Source of the DNA: Pyrenopolyporus hunteri
Taxonomy: Eukaryota; Ascomycota; Sordariomycetes; Xylariales; Hypoxylaceae
DNA length: 64,000 nt
Direction: 5' to 3'
NCBI GenBank assembly: GCA_902806595.1
Contig: CADCXC010000043.1
Span: 911,889 to 975,888 of the forward strand
Shown here piece after piece: positions 1 through 11,293 of this stretch. The notes beneath the pieces are model-generated. The model made no database searches. It worked only from the letters and a program-made list of their open reading frames with translations, and was not told the origin of the DNA. Position 1 is the first letter of the stretch. The number at the start of each line of letters is the position of its first letter. Position numbers and translations under genes: made by a program.

Positions 1-1264
1 TCGTTCAGGGATACTCGGAACGACGTCTATGAGAGCCGCGTCGTGGCGCTACGGAGGTACACCACGTAATGTATTGACCTATTTGAGCGGCCGTGGCCTA
101 TCCTTTCGTATTCGGTGCGAACTTCCCCAGAGATCTCGAAGCCACCGGTTGCCCTAGCTCAGAATCACTATGGAACCTGAAGGCGCATGAACACGCAGCC
201 ATATGATCCCGTGCTTGACAGAACATCTTCTCTCGGTCAAGCACACGTCACGCTGCTAGCAAGGACTATACTGGTGTAATCAAGGTTAAAAAGCAAGCAG
301 GCTACGAAGCGTCTAAATATGCGCACGCCTCTACGTTACGAACGCGGGGCTGACTTCGTCGATACCTAGAGCCAATATCAAGGAAATATTTATAATGCTA
401 ACGGCTTGAGCTTAGAAGTCAGAGCTAGGTATGTTATCGGGGTTAGGATTTAGGTTTCTTCCACGCCTTATATGCGATGTGTGTGGGTAGGGCTCCGTAT
501 ACTATACTATTGGATCTGAATGGCCCTTTATTCCTATGATCGAACATTGAATAAACTACTAGTAGCGGGTGAGATCGCGGCCGCCGTGGATGATACGCCA
601 ATATGCACCCGCGGCTTTCCTTATAATGTTGTTTTTATATTTGAGCTTTCTTATAACATGAAATCAGGGGGAAGAATCTCAACGCCAGCAAGACAAGGCT
701 GAAGCTATTCCTCCACCCTTGTAGTTTTCACTTCAAGGCCCCGAATCTCAGCTGATCCTCTTTTTATAGCACCCCTACGTATCGGTACGTCTATAGTGAC
801 GATGGTTTCTCATCCATACCGTCTGTACCATCATTGGGGAATCGGTATATATAGCCGCAAATACCTCCTTCTGATTCGCTAGCTTGTAGCTGATAGCGCG
901 TGATATATTCATACTATTGGACAAATGGTAGCTTGCTCTCGAACTACAGTGTCGTGAAACCTGAATCCAGGGGCACTATATGATACTAGGCAGTATATAG
1001 CTCTTATCCTAGCTGCCGCTACGTCAATCGCGACCTTATCTAAATCCTATAGATATGTAGGTAGTGTTGGATGTTTACAGCTCCTATCTATCAACTGACC
1101 TGTGGAACGGAGTTTCTCATGTTTTAAATCGAGCTATATTTCCTAAGCCCCAGCACCGCTAGCACAACACATGACACCCGTGGCATCCATAATCAGGATC
1201 CTTGCCAAGATTTCTATATCATCTTCTATTCTTCAGGGTCTATTAGGCTACACGTAATGCCTGT
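1..1264. other. Intergenic, no gene seen
   Basis: No open frame here has codon structure or motifs I recognise. The one thing of note is a perfect 9-bp inverted repeat (GTGCTTGAC at 211-219, GTCAAGCAC at 236-244). The right part would hold the 3' UTR of the minus-strand glutamyl-tRNA synthetase. Confidence 0.6.
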
Positions 1265-3222
1265 CTATTTGTTCTTACCCGTCGGGATGCAGAACAGAAC
1301 AACCTTCTTCTCGTCGCCCTCGTCGAAAGCCTTGTCCACGCGGTAGTATCCCCTGCGTTCCAACTGGATAATATCGTCTCTCTTAAGCTTGGCTACGCCC
1401 TCGTCGCACAATGCCTCTTCCATGGTCGCCGTAACGGGATTTAGGAACTGCTCCAAGTCATCATCCTCCTCGAGCTTGTCCTTGGTGATGAGGTAGTCGA
1501 AGTCCCAGAGCTCCGCGTCGATAAGCTTCTGGCCTTGCGTTGAGAGCCACGTAACCTTCTTGTCGGTAGAGCGGACGTCTCCCTTGAGGTTCAGCTCGCA
1601 GGTGATGCTGGTAATTGGATCGCCGCTGGCGATAGCCCTCACGAAGGCGTTGCCCCACTGCATCAGAGTGATCTCCTCGCCGTCCTTGAATGACTTGGCG
1701 TCCTCCTGATCCAAGATCAATTCTTTGCTAAAGGCAACCTTCTTCGTTCCCACGGCGGGGTTCTTGGGGTGGAGCGGCTTGTCCTCGGTACGTGGCTCGG
1801 CAGGGGCCTCGTCTCCCATGATTGCGACCTTGACGTGGTCCTTTTTGAGAATGGCGGTGTGTCGTGGCGCAACCGGGTCAATCTCCTTCTTGTTCGTGGC
1901 CCAGAAGCTAGCCCAGTCCATGGACACGACGTTCCTAGACGGCCCCTGCTTCAGGATAAAATCGCGAAGCGCAGCGATGGTCATGCCGCGTCTTCGAATT
2001 CCCCGGATGGTTGGCATTCGCGGGTCGTCCCAGCCCCAGACCCGGCCGGTATCGACCAGCTTGGCCAGCTTTCGCTTGGACAAGAACGTCCGGATGAAGT
2101 TCATGCGAGCAAAGTCCCACATGTACACCTGGCGTAGCTTCAGCGTGTCGAGGAACCATTGGAATTGGGGGTTGCGATCCGTGTACTCGGTCGACCTTAG
2201 GGCGTGCGTGACACCCTCCAAGCTGTCGACGACGGGACATGCGAGATCGTAGGTGGGGTACATTTTCCACTTGGTTCCTGTGCGATGGTGCGGATCGTTG
2301 GGATTGCACCTGTAGATGACGGGGTCGCGCATCGCCTTGTTGGGGTTGTCGACCGAGATCTTTGCGCGGATGCAGTTCTTCAGCCCCTCCTCCGTACCGT
2401 TCTTCATCGCCTCGAAGATCGCGAGATTCTCCTCGACCGTTCGCTCGCGTCGCTTGGATGCGATACCCTTCCCTCGCTCTTCGCGCATCGTCTCGACGTC
2501 CGTGTCGTCGGCGTAGGCATTCCCGCCCTTGATGAGGGTAAGGCAGGTGTCGTATATGTGGTCGAAGTAGTCGGAGGTATAGGTGACCACGTCGGGTTTG
2601 ATTCCCATGAGAGCAAGGTCCTCGATGATGGCATCCTGGTACTCTTCTTTTTCCTTGCTCGGGTTTGTATCGTCGAGCCTTAGTCGGAGCGTGCCGTTGT
2701 AAGCCTGGTGCGCGAAGTAATCGCTAAGCAGGGCGGCCTTGGCGTGGCCGATGTGAAGATATCCTCTATGCTCAAAGTTAGAAACGTGTGTTGGTTGCCT
2801 CTATCGTCGTGCGATCAAAGGGGGAATTATTACGATGGCTCGGGCAGGAATCGGGTGACAACGCCCTTGTCTGTCTCTTGTAACGCTAGGTTATAGCTGG
2901 CTCCGGCTCGGCTGGCTGCTTGGACCTTGGCCTTCCGCGCCGAGTCGGCAGCTTTGACTTCGGCCTGGATCTCCGGGTGGGTTTGTTCGATGAAGGTGAA
3001 CCATCTGTGGAGATTGGCGTAGGATCCCTTGCGGACGAAGGACACAGCGACGCGATTGCTCTTGATTGCGATCCAGATCTTGGCGTCGATATCGCTGAGA
3101 GTATACCCGGCGAGGTAAGTTCTCAAGGTCAGATGCTTCTCGAGTCGGTTGAGATGAGGTTCGATGGACTTGAAGTCTCCTCCGAGGGAGGTTGATATGG
3201 CGACGAGCTCGTCTGCCTTCAT
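1265..3222 (-). CDS. GUS1: Cytosolic glutamyl-tRNA synthetase
   Basis: Charges tRNA-Glu with glutamate in the cytosol. Two exons, 3222..2834 and 2765..1265, joined over a 68-nt GT-AG intron (2766..2833) with a CTAAC branch site, give 629 aa, the usual length for fungal GluRS. The join falls inside the class I signature and restores EPSGYLHIGHAKAAL, which contains the HIGH motif (about residues 134-137). The second class I motif (KMSKS equivalent) reads LSKRK near residue 358. Residues 1-115 form the GST-like N-terminal domain that in yeast binds the cofactor Arc1. The C-terminal third is the anticodon-binding beta-barrel, ending in a lysine-rich tail. It is divergently transcribed from the uL1m gene. 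Start chosen at the first ATG of the GST-like domain. The lack of a transit peptide supports the cytosolic form. Confidence 0.96.
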
Positions 3223-3674
3223 CTTGTCGATTTTATTTTTATATTATTTCGTTAGTTCCTCTTTCTCTTTTCCTTTATCGCGTTGCCGGTCCCTTTTCCC
3301 TAATGTTGTTAGAACTTATTAATTATCAGGACTATTCCCGTTCTGAGTCAACAAGCGGACGACTTGCTTTTTTCGTGGCGGGGTCACCCCACTGACGGCA
3401 TCGCATTGAAAAGCTGCTGGAGGGGTAACGGGTAACGTCTGCTATGCTGATAAGATAGCGGGTGTGGCTGATGCTACCTTCTTGCTCCCTACGCATGTAC
3501 CTATGTATATACCTGGTGTGGCGATAATCCGCCCGATATTAAGGCTGAAAATTGGAATCCCTGCTCTTGACCCAAATTTCCACGTCGTTTTCGAATATTG
3601 GTCGCTGAAGCTTTCTTGCTCCCTACCAAACTTCAGCCCGGCAACTCATCTATCGGCGGCCACCGGGAGTTAGG
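3223..3674. promoter_or_regulatory. Shared divergent promoter, GUS1 / uL1m
   Basis: These 452 bp separate the start codons of two divergent translation genes (cytosolic GluRS, mitochondrial uL1), so they must hold both promoters. Several pyrimidine-rich stretches lie at 3230-3300. I see no canonical TATA box. Co-regulation is inference. Confidence 0.55.
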
Positions 3675-4663
3675 ATGGCATCGGCGAATCAGTGCGTCGC
3701 TTCGCTGGCGAGGTTAAGCCTCTCGACATCCGCCAGGCCGGTAAATGCGACGATCCCGAGATTTCTAGCCCCGTCGATAGTTCAGACACGATGCAAGAGT
3801 TCGGGGACCATGGCCATGCGAGCGCGGGAGCGGGAAAAGGACAAGCCCAAGAAGAAGAAGAGGGACCAGCGATTCAGGGAATTTAAATTCGCGACGCCAA
3901 GCAAGGAGGAACAATACTCGCTGTGCGATGCGATGCGGTTGGTCGTCCCGCTCCAGTTCTTCTCCGTTGGCTCGAACTAATAGGAATTCGTAGGTACTTG
4001 CGAGCTGCTGAAGTCGGCCAGCCCCCGTCCTCCGTCACCTACGAAGTCTCTCTGAAAGTCAGAACACCCAAGAACAGTATCGTGCTTCGAGATCGGATAC
4101 GACTCCCCTTTCCGGTCAAGAACGACACTCGCTTCGCCGTCATCTGCAAGGAGGGTAGCCCAGCTATGCACGACGCGCGTGCCGGTGGAGCTGTCGCCTA
4201 CGGAGAGGAATCTCTTTTCGAGATGATCAGGGCGAACCAGAACAAATTACCGTTCAACCGTCTGATTTGCCATGTCGACTCGGAACCGGCCCTCAAGAAG
4301 GCGAATCTTGGCCGAATACTGGGTCCCAAGGGCCTGATGCCCAGTGTTAAGACCAACACCATCACCAGGAGCGTCAGAGCTCTGATGCAGGAGATGGTGG
4401 GCGCCGAGAACTACAAGGAGAGGGCTGGCGCGATCCGCATGCCTATCGGGAACATACAATTCACACCCCACATGCTAAGCCAGAATGTCAGGACGCTCGT
4501 GGCCGCGGTGAAGGAGAATATCGGAAACTTGGAGGACAGAGTCAAGAAGAGCCTGATCGAAGTCGTGTTGAGTACGACGCACGGACCGGGCTTCAGCTTG
4601 AACGGATCCTTCAACCCTACGGACGAGAAGATTCAACCAGCGCATCTCAGCACTGCCATGTAA
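3675..4663 (+). CDS. MRPL1: Mitochondrial ribosomal protein uL1m
   Basis: Large-subunit (L1 stalk) protein of the mitochondrial ribosome. Exons 3675..3937 and 3994..4663 flank a 56-nt GT-AG intron with branch site ACTAA just upstream of the acceptor; the product is 310 aa. Splicing joins CDAMR to YLRAAEVGQP, a conserved stretch of mitochondrial L1 proteins. Residues 1-45 are rich in Ala, Ser and Arg with few acidic residues, as expected for a matrix-targeting presequence. A lysine-rich segment (DKPKKKKRDQRFREF) follows. The L1 core contains GRILGPKGLMPSVKTNT, the signature loop of the family. It converges on COG2, with only 199 bp between stop codons. Confidence 0.95.
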
Positions 4664-4694
4664 ATATCATAACTTATACCCCACAATCTCGGAG

Positions 4695-4745
4695 CAGTAT
4701 AAGAGTATAAGAGTATAAGAGTATAAAAATATAAGGGTATAAGGA
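4695..4745. repeat. 8-nt tandem repeat, GTATAAGA type
   Basis: About six copies of the unit GTATAAGA lie between the convergent stop codons of uL1m and COG2; the last copies are degenerate (ATATAAGG). It falls in both 3' UTR regions. Any role in transcript end formation is a guess. Confidence 0.8.
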
Positions 4746-4862
4746 TTGTACCATACCCCTTCCTTTGCGATAAATGTAGTTCAAATGCTTGTCGTTAAGT
4801 GCTTGGATATATCTCGCTAGTATGCTCTCGGGATGGGATCGGGTTGTATCGTTCCGACCTAG

Positions 4863-5726
4863 TCAATTCCCTTTAAGAGCTTTGACTGCTTCTACTTGGG
4901 CGTCTAGTAGAGAATAGATACTCATCAACTTGAGTAATTTCGGTTGCCCCTTGGCGCCCGCTTTCTTGGCTTCCTTCAACGCCGTACCGAGATCTAAGAG
5001 GATGGTGTTCCGACATCTCGTCAGCCTCTCCTCCGCTTTTCGTACAAAAGGCGTCTCTCTTCCAATGTCATTCGCCAATTCATCTATGGTGACATACTGG
5101 TTTGCCAACCGAACTAGTTTTGCGGAACTACTCCCGACCAGCCCGTCTAATTCGTCCTCTTCGTCCTCGTCTTCACTATCGTCGCTATCGGGCCCCGTGC
5201 TCCCAACCGCCAACAGGCCCTCGAGCACGGATATCCTCTCGTCAAGCTCTAGCATCTTCCTCCCAGTTTCGATTTCACCCCTCACTCCGGATAGGTCTCT
5301 GTTTAAGCTGGCCACTTCGGCGCCCCTTTCTCTTACACGACTCTTGATCTCTTCGACAGCTCGCCGAAATCCTAGTAATGCCACGCGGACATCCTCGACC
5401 CTGTCCTCGCCCCCTTTTAGCTCGTCGCCCAAGCTCAGGAAGCTGGTATAATTCGCGTTGACGAGCTCTAGTAATTCTGTGCTGATGGCGGCGCTGCGTT
5501 CGCGGAGGTCGGATCGCAGATCTTCCAGGGTCTGGTGGCGATTCGCGAGGGAGGAGAGGTACTCGGCTGGGTCGAAGTTCGGGGCGAGGAAATCGGAGCG
5601 CGGGAGCGCCGTGGGAAAGGGGAGGGGCGCGTCGTCTTCGTCGTCTGATGAGGATGACGAGGAGACCAGGGCAAAGCTTCGGGAGCTTAATGGTCTGCCC
5701 GGTGACGTTACCGCGAGGTGGGCCAT
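4863..5726 (-). CDS. COG2: Conserved oligomeric Golgi complex subunit 2
   Basis: Subunit of the COG tethering complex, which acts in retrograde vesicle transport at the Golgi. Single exon, 287 aa, the short form usual for filamentous fungi. The N-terminus has a Ser-rich then acidic stretch (SSSSSSDDEDD). The conserved Cog2 N-terminal motif follows at about residues 43-110: PRSDFLAPNFDPAEYLSSL, then long heptad-like helices (LEDLRSDLRERS, ELLELVNANYTSFLSLGDEL) expected to form the coiled coil. A second acidic patch (DSDDSEDEDEED) lies near residue 180. The tail is helical and Lys-rich. No intron is needed. Confidence 0.88.
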   Translation of the reverse strand: MAHLAVTSPGRPLSSRSFALVSSSSSSDDEDDAPLPFPTALPRSDFLAPNFDPAEYLSSLANRHQTLEDLRSDLRERSAAISTELLELVNANYTSFLSLGDELKGGEDRVEDVRVALLGFRRAVEEIKSRVRERGAEVASLNRDLSGVRGEIETGRKMLELDERISVLEGLLAVGSTGPDSDDSEDEDEEDELDGLVGSSSAKLVRLANQYVTIDELANDIGRETPFVRKAEERLTRCRNTILLDLGTALKEAKKAGAKGQPKLLKLMSIYSLLDAQVEAVKALKGN

Positions 5727-7927
5727 GCTACCCTGACTCCACGAGAGACAGATTCAACGAGGAGCGGGTGTCGTCCGGGTTAACTACCTGGGCTTTGTGT
5801 ATCGGCGCATGCGTCTTGTTCAGCTGTCTGTGGCGATGCGATATTGGGCTCGGCTCGTCCAGGTGGAAGTGGTGCTGATCAGTTATCCTTCGGATGCATA
5901 TACTGGTTCCGTACGGTCTCTATTTATTCGTATATTAATCGCTTTCGGTTGAACAGTAATGGCCCTAGGTATTTCGAGGTATATAGATCTTCGCGATGTG
6001 CCTATGAGGTGAGATGACAAGTACCTGCGTACATGTAATTATCAATGGCTTCCATCAATCTATCGCATTGAGTTGTGGGGTTAATTGGATGGAAGCATGA
6101 ACTGAGGTTACAGGAGGTACCTAGGTACATATGTATATACATCCTCACCGAGAGCTCACCCCAAGTCGACGTGTTTACATAACCTGAACTGCCTGATAAC
6201 CTGATAACCTGGAAAAAATGGGGATTTACCAAACTCTCCGGTACCGGCCAAGCGGGGCTCACCTTACCTAGCTGCTTCGGCTAGAGCAAATTCGGTCAAC
6301 CGGCTACACCCGAAAATAAAACCACTTTCTTTCTTCTCCATTTTCCACAGTTCGCAGCTTGGGCGGTTAAAACTGTGCAAATCGGAGACGGCAAGCAGAA
6401 GGGGGGTCAACAAGAAGGTATTGAGAGACATTCAAAGACATCGATGGACATCGATACCTGTTAGACATCAAGGAGTTGTCACCTATGAGGCGGTTTTATG
6501 GCCACATGCGAACATTCTACCCTCTCCCATTAGGTCGGTTTTCCAGTTGCTTGGCCTGACGTTTCCCGCCTACTGCTGCGCTGCTTTAGGTAGGCTAGGT
6601 ACCTAACTTACCTAGGTTAGGTACCTTGATACAAGCTAACTTAACTGGAAAGAACTTGCTGTAGGCAGCCTGGGGCCACTTCGGAATCCGACAGGTCCGA
6701 GCATGCAGGAGTGGATCGATGCTCTCTAATTTTTTCCCTTTTTTCTCTTTTTTCTCCTCTCCGTCGAGCCTATCCTATCCTAGCTTCCCTCCAATCCCCC
6801 ATGTGACATTCGCTCGCTCGGATAGGCGAAGAGTGGACTGCGGTTACAGGGCCCTGGCATAATCTTATCAATCTGATCAGTGATCTCGAACCATCACCTT
6901 CCAACTCGTCACCATCTAAGTCCATCGTCCGCATACGCGACCTTACCGTACCTTATTCTTCCTCCCCCTACTCCCAGACAGCCCCGATCGAATCGTTCGG
7001 TCGTGAGAGTTTGTCTGCATGACACACACATACACTCACTCAAACACAACACTTACACTCGCACCCACGCTCGTATCTTCAGAGGGGAGAGGAGGCATAC
7101 ATACCTACCTACCTACCTAGTGTATGTAGTGTACACATACCCCCATTTCCAAGTTCCTCAAACCCCCACCCTCAACCTAGGACAAAGGCGGATATCGACT
7201 TACAAGAAGGAGTCTGTCGATGCTACCTACATCAATCCCGGCCAAGTCTACGAAATTGATTGACCAAGGGCCCTGTGAACGCCCACTCCGTCTGCCTCAT
7301 TCGTTCATCGTTAGTCACGCTTATCTCATTCGCCCTGCCGAGACGAACTGAGCCGCCGGCCCTTTTTCTTTCTTAGTTACCTACTTTCAAAAACTAGTCG
7401 AGACAAATACCTAAGGAGTCAGTTCCCTAGTTCGGACCCTGACGACACTTCGGCCCGCTCTCAGCTCTTTCGATTTTTCTGTTGGTAAATCACCTGCCAC
7501 CAACAAGTTTGCTTGATTTGTTGGTGGAGGGGGAATACACCAATACCTACCTCTTACAGTGGTACCTTGCTTTTTCCTCTCATCTCTTCCCTTGGATCGA
7601 GTAAAACAAGTCAGACTACACTCAATAGATCCGGCCTATAACGGAGGGTGAAGCGGAAAAATTAAGCTGTCGAGAACACCAGATTTTCTTCTCTGGTGTC
7701 CCTCCCTGCCTACTCGCCGGATCTGGTTGATCTGATTGATAACTGGCGGGCTGCAGCAACTTTTCTGCGGAGCCGATCCCGCGGAAATCCCAAGTCTTTC
7801 CTTTTCATTAAATAAAAAAACGCACACTGACATCCGAGGTGCATTGCATCGCCGGGCACCACTGCACCACAACGAATAGGATCGACTAAATGGTTTTCCC
7901 GCCTCTCTGCTCCAGAATCGGAATAAC
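5727..7927. promoter_or_regulatory. Long upstream/5' UTR region of hapX
   Basis: 2.2 kb without a credible gene between the divergent COG2 and hapX starts. It has long CT-rich tracts (about 6725-6800 and 6900-7330) typical of extended fungal promoters and 5' UTRs, and TACCTAGGTA-type repeats near 6115-6128 and 6594-6625. Two paired GATA-factor sites are visible: TTATCAATCTGATC at 6865-6878 and ATCTGATTGATAA at 7730-7742. The ORF at 6880-7263 begins with GTG, has no recognisable content and is not called. Confidence 0.5.
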
Positions 7928-9685
7928 ATGGCGACTTCTGCTGCTACCATGTCTCCTGCTTATCTCAACGGCCACCCTAAACCCCAACCAACCAAACTCG
8001 CTATAACCCCTATCTCAGCTGCATCTTCCCCCGCCTCAGCTGCCTCGCCAATTTCGAGCGTATCTACACCTACATCAACTCATCAGCTTGCCATCAAACC
8101 CGCAGCCGCAGCCGCAGCCGCAGCCTTACAAGCCACCGCCATGGCTTCTAAGGGCTCAATCACCAGCAAGGAATGGGTTGTTCCTCCGAGGCCGAAGCCC
8201 GGCCGGAAGCCCGCCACGGACACGCCGCCAACTAAGCGGAAGGCTCAGAATCGCGCTGCCCAGCGTGCATTCCGTGAGAGAAGGGCTGCTCGCGTCGGGG
8301 AATTGGAGGAACAGCTGGAGGAGCAGAAGGAAGAGTACGAGCGGGCTCAGCAACAGCTAACCGACCAGGTGCAAGGCCTAGATGCCGAAGTGCAGACCCT
8401 ACGGAACAGATGTCTGGTTCTCGAGGATTTGTTGGAGAAGGAACGTAAAGAACGCGTCAGAGTAGCAAACGAGCTCGAAGATTTGAGACGACGATGGAGA
8501 GGAGGAGAAGGCCTAGCCACGCCTTCGAGAAACGGCAGCTTTGCAGCCCAACAGGGACGGACGCCTCATTCACTAAGCATATCCTCCCAGCACCCGACAC
8601 CGCGGGGAAGCGTTACGAACAACACGTCGGATCATCGCAACTCAGCAACAGCTTTTTCGATATCACAGATCATCTCTCCTCCTGATTCGTCGAGTCCATC
8701 GGGAGCTCCCCGGGAATCGTCGCTGGATCCGTCCGGCTGCGGTAACTGCGGCCCTAACGGGTCGTGCGCTTGCATCGACGAGGTCCTTGCCAACGCACCT
8801 GTCGGGTGCGGCAAGTGTAGCATCGGCACCAAGTGCGAGTGTCTCGAAGCCGTACTTAAGGGGCCGGCTCCGACCTCGGAATCCGAGCTGAAGCGGAAGC
8901 CGTCGTCGGTATCTGTTATAGCACCGGAAGAGAAGAGACAGAAGATACCCGAGCCCTATCCTCACGAGGTCGACTTTACCACAGCGTTTGCCAAGAAGAA
9001 GAAGGATCCGGTTACTGAACCGGCCCTGTACCAGCCCGTTGTTCAACCGACCGTGCCACCTCGAGACGCCTGCGGCTTCTGCGAAGAAGGCACTTATTGC
9101 ATGTGTGCCGAGGCCGCCGCGTCGCAGAATCTTCCACCCGTGTCCCAACAAGTTCAAACTCCGCCGCCCTCGGAGAACGACGTCGGCCCTCAGCCTATTG
9201 AGGCTACACCAACCGGTGCTGTTAAGCTACCGGGTATTAACTCGCTCAATCGTACTCCGATCTCGGCGGCTCGGCCTTCAACTAGTTGTGGCCCCAAGGG
9301 GCCTGGCTCCTGTTCCCAGTGCCTGAATGATCCCAAGTCAGGCCTCTTCTGTCGAAGCCTTGCCGCGAACTTTGCCCGTAATTCGGACGCGTCTAGCGGT
9401 GGATGTTGTGGCGGTTCCGCCGGGTCTGGATGTTGCAAAACTGCACAGGGGACAACACCCACAGATTCGTCCAGCGTCAGCGTGTCATGTGCAGATGCGT
9501 ACAAGACGCTGTCTAGCCATCGTAACTTTGACAAGGCGGCTGACGAAATCGGAACGTGGCTTCCCAGACTCAGAGCTGCCCCCCAGCCGACGGCGACGGC
9601 AAATAGACTACCTATTGAGGTTCAAGTTGCGAGCATCATGAGTGTACTAAGGGAGTTTGATATTCGGTTTGGAAGAGATGCTTGA
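7928..9685 (+). CDS. hapX: bZIP iron regulator HapX
   Basis: Transcription factor that works with the CCAAT-binding complex to switch iron-consuming and iron-acquiring genes. Single exon, 585 aa. In order: low-complexity Ala/Ser/Pro region with a run of nine alanines (residues 59-67); Hap4-like CBC-binding motif KEWVVPPRPKPGRKP (81-95); bZIP basic region NRAAQRAFRERRAARVGELE (about 108-127) and a heptad coiled coil to about 190. Four cysteine-rich clusters, thought in the family to sense iron-sulphur status, lie at 271-282 (CGNCGPNGSCAC), 294-305 (CGKCSIGTKCEC), 382-393 (CGFCEEGTYCMC) and 454-475. A further Cys/Gly patch is at 491-503. The combination of Hap4-like motif, bZIP and four CRRs identifies HapX rather than a generic Yap protein. 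Upstream GATA sites would fit repression by a SreA-type factor; that is inference. Confidence 0.96.
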   Translation: MATSAATMSPAYLNGHPKPQPTKLAITPISAASSPASAASPISSVSTPTSTHQLAIKPAAAAAAAALQATAMASKGSITSKEWVVPPRPKPGRKPATDTPPTKRKAQNRAAQRAFRERRAARVGELEEQLEEQKEEYERAQQQLTDQVQGLDAEVQTLRNRCLVLEDLLEKERKERVRVANELEDLRRRWRGGEGLATPSRNGSFAAQQGRTPHSLSISSQHPTPRGSVTNNTSDHRNSATAFSISQIISPPDSSSPSGAPRESSLDPSGCGNCGPNGSCACIDEVLANAPVGCGKCSIGTKCECLEAVLKGPAPTSESELKRKPSSVSVIAPEEKRQKIPEPYPHEVDFTTAFAKKKKDPVTEPALYQPVVQPTVPPRDACGFCEEGTYCMCAEAAASQNLPPVSQQVQTPPPSENDVGPQPIEATPTGAVKLPGINSLNRTPISAARPSTSCGPKGPGSCSQCLNDPKSGLFCRSLAANFARNSDASSGGCCGGSAGSGCCKTAQGTTPTDSSSVSVSCADAYKTLSSHRNFDKAADEIGTWLPRLRAAPQPTATANRLPIEVQVASIMSVLREFDIRFGRDA

Positions 9686-10755
9686 ACGGGCTTAATGGGT
9701 TTATAGGAAAATGGGTGTTCGACTACGCTGCAGGCATATGACACACATACACACGTATATAATGAGACATGGCGTCAACGGATCATTGCGTCCCGCGGTG
9801 TTGATAAAGGCAGGGGATGGGAGCCGTCGGCTATTTCGGCCGTTTATACAGGAGGTGGCTATATTACATCACTTTCGGGGTGGCTATCATGAGTTCAAGT
9901 CATACTTGACAGAAAAAGGGGTTCGGGTTTGATTTTTCACAACCATTTGCTAGTATTCACTGATAAAAGGCGCCAGGAAGACTCTCCGAAGACTTCCACG
10001 GCCATATGTACCTACCTAACATCCAAAGTAAGCATTGGGCTTGGAACCGTTCTAATACACCACTCGAATGGCGTGTTCTTTCACAACTTCTGATGCGAGA
10101 TTTAATGGTGATGCTTAGGAAGGGGAGCCTGTTCTGGGTGTAATGGCAAATCATTGGTGTGTAAGGCTAATACTGACTCGGTCCAACGGATCCCCCTAGA
10201 GTCATGTCGACCCATCAACTTGGTCACCAGTCTTCGCGTCCGACAACATTGGATGCATATAATCCAGCGACCGGTTGGATACGGAGGTCCCATAGCCCAG
10301 GTAATTTGTATCTAGCCGCCCTCTCTCGCTCGAAGCTTTTAGGTGTTACGATGGATCGAGGTATAACACTCAATTTGTAAGCTCATCTTACGAACTTCTA
10401 CTACGCAAAGCACGGGACCAAAGCATAATAGGCTCCTGATTTGCGAATAAAACTCTAATGAATCTAGGCATGATCCGCTATTGATAGCAAGCAAGGTATA
10501 TAATGACATTAGATGTCCTTTGCCGTTTCCCAACGAGCTCAAGAAGAGTATTCCCGCCTCTTCTAGAGATGCGATGCAGTGTGATTCTAAACCCAAATGG
10601 TATCAAAACATGCTTCCCGATTAATCCTCCATAGCGAAGGGCAAGGCCCTCTTGCCATACTGGCCCATCGTACCGAATGTAATTCATTTAACCCCCTAAG
10701 TTCCACGAGAGTCTCGCATGGAAACGTGGTCTGGCGGTGTCCCGAGGCGCTTGAC
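9686..10755. other. Intergenic, convergent 3' regions
   Basis: No coding signal. Lies between the stops of hapX (+) and the BAS2-like gene (-). Only short chance ORFs. Confidence 0.55.
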
Positions 10756-11153
10756 TTAGTTCGAGCTCGTGCTGTTGGAAACCTGCGCGCTTCCGTTGTC
10801 GCCGAAGCCGCAGCCAGTCTTGCCGGCCTGAGTCTGAGCGCCTATGCCGGAGCACAAGCCAAAGTTCTCGCCCGAGACGCCTGCGCAGCATGTGGACGCG
10901 CAGTCTGCCGAGCTCAGGCACTGGCCTCCGATGAACTGGGTGCCCTGTCCGTTACCCACGTTCTTGGCGCCCGCTGGGTCAGGCTTGAGTGCTAGGGCCG
11001 GGACGGCGACTGAGATATGTTAGCTGCGTTTTTCTAGAGTAGTGCTAGAAGGACTGGAGAAGGGGTGAGGGAAAGCGAAAGGGATGAGCAGTGGGATGGT
11101 AGGAATGCAGGTAGCTTACCAGAAAGGACAGCGAGGAAGGCGATTCGAACCAT
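10756..11153 (-). CDS. BAS2: BAS2-like small cysteine-rich secreted protein
   Basis: Resembles biotrophy-associated secreted protein 2, described as an in-planta secreted effector candidate in the rice blast fungus. Exons 11153..11120 and 11009..10756 flank a 110-nt GT-AG intron; the product is 95 aa. The first exon plus the junction encodes a signal peptide (MVRIAFLAVLSVAVPALA). The mature part carries the motif NGQGTQFIGGQC, then six cysteines at residues 42, 48, 52, 53, 64 and 78 (C-x5-C-x3-CC-x10-C-x13-C). The tail is Ser/Asn-rich. A TATA box (TATATAAG, minus strand, 11286..11293) lies 133 bp upstream of the ATG, consistent with an inducible gene. The six-Cys pattern is not that of a hydrophobin (eight Cys, two CC pairs). 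Function is not established from sequence. Confidence 0.88.
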
Positions 11154-11285
11154 TTTGATGTGAAGTGGTATAGTAGCTTGAAGCGGTTTGTGTAGAAGTA
11201 AATGGATGTGGTTGCTGGTATTTGTTTCGCAGATGTCTTTGTTCTTATCGTGCTGGCTTAAGATAGTGAAGCGATCACAACGAAT

Positions 11286-11293
11286 CTTATATA
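11286..11293 (-). promoter_or_regulatory. TATA box of the BAS2-like gene
   Basis: TATATAAG on the minus strand, 133 bp upstream of the start codon and well placed for a core promoter. Confidence 0.55.

Noticed and set aside
1725..2252. 175-codon plus-strand frame opposite the GluRS gene
   Set aside because: Antisense shadow of a clear, conserved gene; its sequence has no recognisable features.
4695..4745. CRISPR-like array
   Set aside because: An 8-nt tandem repeat with no spacers in a eukaryotic genome; no CRISPR array anywhere in the window.
4930..5451. 173-codon Ser-rich plus-strand frame opposite COG2
   Set aside because: The Ser richness mirrors the acidic/Leu-rich COG2 codons on the other strand.
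6880..7263. 127-codon frame upstream of hapX
   Set aside because: Begins with GTG, is His/Thr/Tyr low complexity from CA-rich DNA and lies in the leader region.
8663..9157. 164-codon minus-strand frame within hapX
   Set aside because: Antisense of hapX with no protein-like character.
10756..11153. Hydrophobin
   Set aside because: Six cysteines with a single CC pair rather than eight with two; the motif fits BAS2-like proteins.
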